Virus record (IMG/VR): IMGVR_UViG_3300034012_003048
Coordinates: 1 to 58,466 of that record
Length of the DNA: 58,466 nt
Source of the DNA: a virus
Reading direction: 5' to 3' (one strand)
The notes under the pieces were generated by a model. The model was not told the DNA's origin, did no database searches, and worked only from the letters and a program-made list of their open reading frames with translations. Below are positions 54,566-58,466 of this stretch, one piece after another. Each line of letters opens with the position of its first letter. Position 1 is the first letter of the stretch. Made by a program: the position numbers and the translations under genes.

Positions 54566-55174
54566 TTATTTTTTTTTCTTTAGTTCACTCAGTGCGTTTA
54601 CAGGAATAATTGTTCCTACAGGATATGAAGACCCCACAGGTGCCTGAGTTACAGATGTTTCACCTGGATGAGCTCGTAATGCTCTTCTCATCGGAAACGC
54701 TAATTCATTAAGTGGACCAAAACATTCTGCAAGTGTTACACCATTAACCTTATTAGGTAATACAACACAAGGCATACACCACATATTACTCATTCCACCT
54801 TTAGGTCCTTTAGATATTACGAATGTTCTATTTACCGTTGGTAAATTTTCCCAAGTTGGTGCTTGAGGGACACTGTCATAATACCAAAAATAAGACCAAA
54901 CAGTTTTATCTGTTCCATCAGGTGTAAGTGAAGGATTCGGAACCAAGATTTTGTTTGCTACTGAAGGACCATCCATAACAGGACAAATCGCAACACCCTC
55001 TAAGAACTTTTTACCTTCCACAGTAATAGTTTTACCCGTTGCCTTAGCAGAAGAAGCCCCACAAAAAGCAAATTTTCCCTCAACAATTGTGAGTGCTTTC
55101 CCTCTATGAAGTTTCTGAGTGAATGATGTTGTTCCTAATCCCAACATCGCAAGTAGTAATAGTAGTTTTTTCAT
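54566..55174 (-). CDS. Secreted protein of unknown function (202 aa)
   Basis: Signal peptide at residues 1-19 (MKKLLLLLAMLGLGTTSFTQ). The mature part is beta-rich with Cys (CGASSA, CPVMDGPS, MWCMPCVVLP) and a Trp-rich middle (TVWSYFWYYDSVPQAPTWEN). No known domain. TATTTAT box 13 nt upstream, which also decides the start. It is downstream of the TonB-dependent transporter but separated by a terminator. Confidence 0.75.
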   Translation of the reverse strand: MKKLLLLLAMLGLGTTSFTQKLHRGKALTIVEGKFAFCGASSAKATGKTITVEGKKFLEGVAICPVMDGPSVANKILVPNPSLTPDGTDKTVWSYFWYYDSVPQAPTWENLPTVNRTFVISKGPKGGMSNMWCMPCVVLPNKVNGVTLAECFGPLNELAFPMRRALRAHPGETSVTQAPVGSSYPVGTIIPVNALSELKKKK

Positions 55175-55197
55175 AATATATTTTATTATAAATACAA

Positions 55198-55222
55198 AAC
55201 CCCCACCATAAGGTGAGGGTTC
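55198..55222 (-). terminator. Intrinsic terminator, bidirectional-looking
   Basis: CCC(CC)ACC-ATAA-GGT(GA)GGG stem on the minus strand after the transporter gene, flanked by A/T-rich tracts. Confidence 0.6.
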
Positions 55223-55242
55223 TATAAAACTGCGGAATGAAA

Positions 55243-58200
55243 TTAGTTTCCGAATGTGTATCTTAAACCTAACTGAGCTTGCCATACGTCAAACACAGAA
55301 GAGTTCCACTGATAAGTGTCCTTGATAAGTGAAGTTGAACCGTCGTAGTTTCTCTGTGTAGATAATCTATAAACAGGTTCACCTGCTGTGTTGATTGATG
55401 AATAGCTAAGAATAGCTGGGTTTGTTGCTCTTTGAGAAACACCCCAATCATTATTCAACATGTTTCCGAAGTTGAGGATATCTAAACGAATTTGGAAATT
55501 GTTGTTGATACCTTTTACTTTTACTACGAAATCTTGTTGAACTGAAAGGTCAAATCTGTGAAGAACAGGGATTGTAGAAGCGTTTCTCTCAGCGTATTGT
55601 CCTCTTCTTGTAGAGAGGTATTTGTCTTGAGCGATGTAAGCTTCAAAAGCTGCTTGTTGTTCAGCTTCTGTGAATGTGTAACTTCCAAGAGTACCATTTG
55701 GTAATCTTACTCCTGATGCTGTGAAAGATGCAAATTTGATGTCAGAACCTTTTTGAGGAACGAAAATCATTTCGTTGTTGTTTACTCTATCACCGTTAAG
55801 GTCACCAGCTACGAAATAACCGAAAGGATTACCTTGTTGTCCTACATAACCCAAAGTGATTGTTGTAGCACCAGCACCTTTTTTCGCACCGTTTTCAATC
55901 TTGTAACCGAGAAGTCCAACAAATCTGTTTGGAATCCAGTTATCAGAGAATGAAAGAGGTAAGTCATTATTTCCGTTAATTGACCTAGCACTCTGCCAAG
56001 AACCTGATGCGATTGAACCCGCACTCATGTAATCTTTAGCCATAGAGGTTGTCCAAGCCATAGAACCCCAAAGACCCTTTTGTGCTGGGTATTTAAGTTC
56101 AAAAGTTGCTGAACGGAAGTTAGCACCATTTCTGTTTGTTAATACAGCAGCCATAGATACGTTGTCATTTACTCTGACACCAGCATCGTTTCTTGCGAAG
56201 AGAGCTCTTTTGTCAGGACCTTGTAAAGTTCCAACAGAAACGTCAAGGTTTGCGTTGTAATAATGAACAGCATTTAAGAATCTATTGTAAAGTAATTCAA
56301 TAGTTCCGATAAAACCGAAAGGTAATTTTTGGTCTACAGCCAAGTTAGATTTCCATACTTGAGGGAATCTATAATTTGGGTCTGTAAATGCTAAGTCAAA
56401 AGTAGAAGGAAGTGTTGGTGTTGAAGGGATAAAGTATTGATTTGGATTTGCAGTGAAACCGTAGTTCGCCGCTGCCGCACCTGATACATCAATAAATCCT
56501 GTCAATACACCGTTGTTTCCTACTTGGTTTGATACAAACACATAAGGAGGTCTACCTGTGAAAATACCTGTACCACCTCTTACTTGTGTTTTGCTCTGAC
56601 CTTTGTGGTTGTAGTTAAAACCAAATCTTGGTTCCCACAAAAGTTGTGTCTTTGGAAGAACTCCTGTGTTGAATTTTTCACCACCAGCGAAAGTCATAGC
56701 AGTTACTGCTGTGTTTTCAATTGCGGTATTTTCGAATCCAATTACAGCAACTCTAAGACCACCTGTGAGCTTCAAATTTGGAGTATACTGATATTCATCT
56801 TGAACGTAAAGGTCAAGACGTGAAGTCTTCAACACCTGCATGGGTTCGATACCACCAGGAAGAGCTGAATATCTCAACTGAAATCTTGCTGGTGCGAGTG
56901 TAGAAGGTCTACCACCATTCGCTAAAGATTGATTAGCCGCTGTGTAGAAATCCGCAATCGAGTTGAAGATATACACACCGTTTGAAGCGGGGTAGAATAA
57001 GTTGTTAGAACGATATTTTTCAAAATTAACACCAGCAACCACGGTGTGCTTGTCCATAAATTTGGTCAAGTTGTTTGTGATGTGGAAAGTGTTATAGTCC
57101 AACTTGTTTCCTGGTGTGAATGGGTCGAAACCTACTGATGTGTAAGTCGCATTACCATTCATAATGTCAATAGTTGGAAACATTTGTGAAAGATATGCTC
57201 TGTTCTCAATTTGTTTGTCATAACCAACAATTAAGTTGTTATGTAATGTGTTAGAAAACTTACTATTCAATTCAAATACACTTGAACGAGTGTTGTCCAT
57301 AATGATGTATCCACTGTTCTTAAATGACATTGCGTTGAATTGAGTGGTTCTGTTTCCAGCACCTGCTGACTGAGAGTTTGAGATGTTGATTTCTGCGTCA
57401 GAGTTGTGCCAAACATAACGAGCAGTTAACTTGTGTTTGTCGTTAATGTTCCAGTCAGCTCTTACGAGAAATTTCTCAGATTTGTTAGCATTGTTGTACC
57501 CTTCCCAAGGACCCGTCTCATAATTAAAATTTGTTCTCATGTAATCAGAAAGTGTCTTCATATCAGAGTATGTAACTCTTGATACTTGGGACCCTGTGAG
57601 AGGAGAACCTGTTGAAATCCAAGTTGTGCCTGGTTCAGTTCTCTCCAAAGTTTCGTAGTTTCCGAAGATGAACAATTTGTTCTTAATAATCGGAGCACCA
57701 AGTCTGAAACCTCTCATAGTTTCTTCGAACTTCGAAGCAGTTACGGTAGTTCCTTTTGCGTTGTTTCCAACATAACGAACGTTGTCTCTGCTTGACTGAT
57801 AATAAGAACCATCAATTTTGTTTGTACCACTTCTTGTGACTGCGTTGATACCAGCACCAACGAAACCACTTTGACGAATGTCAAACGGTGCTACGTTGAT
57901 TTGAAGTTGGTCAATCGCATCTAAAGAAATAGCGGTGGAACCTGTTCTACCACCAGCTTGTGCTGAAGAACCAAGACCAAAACCGTTGTTGAATTGGGAA
58001 CCGTCGATAGTGAAATTATTTAATCTACTATCAGCAGCACCAAACGAACGACCATCACCCATAGGATTGTACTTGGTGATTCCGTCAATAGTTCTAGCAC
58101 CTGTGATGGGAACTGAAGTAAGTTCTCTTCTACCAAACTGTTGAGACGCGCCAGTTCTATCCTTACTGAATGTGTTGTTTCTGTTTAAACCGACAACTAC

Positions 58201-58464
58201 TTCAGACAAGGTCTTAACATCAGAAATCAACACGATTTCCAAGGTAGTTGTAATACCGAGGTTTGTGTTGATGTCAGTGAGTTCTTGTTTTTTGTAGCCA
58301 ACGTTAGAAACACTAATCACATAAGGACCACCTGGACGCACAGCAGGAATGGTAAATGTACCAACTTTGTTTGTAGTTGAGCGATATACCGAACCTGTAG
58401 GTTGGTGAATTGCTTCAACTGACGCCCCCACTAGAGCATCTCCTTTTTCATTTTTCACAACACC
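55243..58464 (-). CDS. TonB-dependent transporter (OmpA/SusC-like), truncated by the window edge
   Basis: The frame is open to the edge, so the signal peptide and start lie outside. The visible part begins with a carboxypeptidase-regulatory-like domain (GVVKNEKGDALVGASVEA, then GPYVISVSNVGYKKQEL). A TonB plug follows (TSVPITGARTIDGITKYNP, IDQLQINVAPFDIRQSGFVG), then a long barrel with aromatic strands ending in WQAQLGLRYTFGN. These proteins import large substrates across the outer membrane using TonB energy. As part of a phage genome it is remarkable; it could alter host surface receptors. Confirm that the contig is continuous. Confidence 0.9.
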   Translation of the reverse strand, partial: GVVKNEKGDALVGASVEAIHQPTGSVYRSTTNKVGTFTIPAVRPGGPYVISVSNVGYKKQELTDINTNLGITTTLEIVLISDVKTLSEVVVGLNRNNTFSKDRTGASQQFGRRELTSVPITGARTIDGITKYNPMGDGRSFGAADSRLNNFTIDGSQFNNGFGLGSSAQAGGRTGSTAISLDAIDQLQINVAPFDIRQSGFVGAGINAVTRSGTNKIDGSYYQSSRDNVRYVGNNAKGTTVTASKFEETMRGFRLGAPIIKNKLFIFGNYETLERTEPGTTWISTGSPLTGSQVSRVTYSDMKTLSDYMRTNFNYETGPWEGYNNANKSEKFLVRADWNINDKHKLTARYVWHNSDAEINISNSQSAGAGNRTTQFNAMSFKNSGYIIMDNTRSSVFELNSKFSNTLHNNLIVGYDKQIENRAYLSQMFPTIDIMNGNATYTSVGFDPFTPGNKLDYNTFHITNNLTKFMDKHTVVAGVNFEKYRSNNLFYPASNGVYIFNSIADFYTAANQSLANGGRPSTLAPARFQLRYSALPGGIEPMQVLKTSRLDLYVQDEYQYTPNLKLTGGLRVAVIGFENTAIENTAVTAMTFAGGEKFNTGVLPKTQLLWEPRFGFNYNHKGQSKTQVRGGTGIFTGRPPYVFVSNQVGNNGVLTGFIDVSGAAAANYGFTANPNQYFIPSTPTLPSTFDLAFTDPNYRFPQVWKSNLAVDQKLPFGFIGTIELLYNRFLNAVHYYNANLDVSVGTLQGPDKRALFARNDAGVRVNDNVSMAAVLTNRNGANFRSATFELKYPAQKGLWGSMAWTTSMAKDYMSAGSIASGSWQSARSINGNNDLPLSFSDNWIPNRFVGLLGYKIENGAKKGAGATTITLGYVGQQGNPFGYFVAGDLNGDRVNNNEMIFVPQKGSDIKFASFTASGVRLPNGTLGSYTFTEAEQQAAFEAYIAQDKYLSTRRGQYAERNASTIPVLHRFDLSVQQDFVVKVKGINNNFQIRLDILNFGNMLNNDWGVSQRATNPAILSYSSINTAGEPVYRLSTQRNYDGSTSLIKDTYQWNSSVFDVWQAQLGLRYTFGN

Positions 58465-58466
58465 AG

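Noticed and set aside
1-58466. CRISPR array, insertion sequence, integrase or attachment site
   Set aside because: No regularly spaced direct repeats, transposase, integrase or flanking duplication was seen.
1-58466. The window being a bacterial chromosome segment
   Set aside because: Host-like genes exist (TonB transporter, PspC, DoxX, CsgG-like), but ribosomal, metabolic or core genes are absent, gene size and overlaps are phage-like, and the same promoter boxes cover host-like and phage-like genes. Not fully excluded without capsid or terminase genes.

Overview
This window looks like part of the genome of a large tailed phage (jumbo or huge phage class, T4-like in style) that infects a Bacteroidota host. 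No terminase, capsid or tail gene lies in the window, so this is inference. It rests on very dense, AT-rich, mostly small genes that often overlap by a few bases; a 15-member tRNA cluster plus two isolated tRNAs; phage-typical products (GH19 endolysin with a holin-like protein, HNH nuclease, ThyA, ClpP, metallophosphoesterase, 2OG-Fe(II) oxygenases, carbamoyltransferases); and many unrelated proteins sharing short N-terminal tags that resemble T4 capsid-targeting propeptides. The Bacteroidota host is suggested by TTTG-N19/20-TAnnTTTG promoters, a type IX secretion sorting domain, a TonB-dependent transporter of the OmpA/SusC-like type, and the lack of strong Shine-Dalgarno sites.

Layout. 1-4.6 kb: small phage genes, a secreted nuclease, a DUF2452 protein and a missed 43-residue basic protein. 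4.65-5.3 kb: three host-type promoters, a tRNA-Phe with a hairpin inserted in its D-loop, and a structured RNA of about 300 nt with its own promoter and terminator. 5.3-10.7 kb: a TP-rich protein, a possible PD-(D/E)XK nuclease, then a minus-strand run with a cyclic-phosphate receiver protein and a metallophosphoesterase. 10.9-18.6 kb: a minus-strand block joining lysis genes (endolysin, holin-like) to secreted surface proteins: two CsgG-like proteins, a C-type lectin/dockerin-like protein, a cohesin-like/T9SS protein and an Asn/Ser/Gly-rich outer-membrane barrel. 18.7-29 kb: PPK2 with a tag, several tagged proteins, the thyA operon and two oxygenases. 29.3-35.8 kb: four large plus-strand proteins, probably virion cargo. 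35.8-41.7 kb: ClpP, two tandem carbamoyltransferases, HNH. 41.8-48.6 kb: an AT-hook protein and the tRNA cluster, interleaved with small genes and hairpin-rich spacers. 48.6-58.5 kb: a lipoprotein, a tagged peptidoglycan hydrolase, membrane proteins (DoxX, PspC) and a TonB-dependent transporter cut by the window edge.

How the parts fit. Two promoter classes are visible. Class E (TTTG-N19/20-TAnnTTTG, host housekeeping type) precedes tRNA/ncRNA, thyA-operon, ClpP and HNH transcription. Class L is a TATTTAT box read toward the gene, mostly 4-7 nt (in others 10-17 nt) before the start codon on both strands. At 4-7 nt a conventional -10 box would give leaderless or nearly leaderless mRNAs. Nearly every gene with a virion-type tag has a class L box or sits directly behind one that does. 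I therefore propose a late regulon whose products carry cleavable packaging tags, including a polyphosphate kinase, an AT-hook DNA-binding protein and a peptidoglycan hydrolase. This coupling is the most interesting candidate system in the window.
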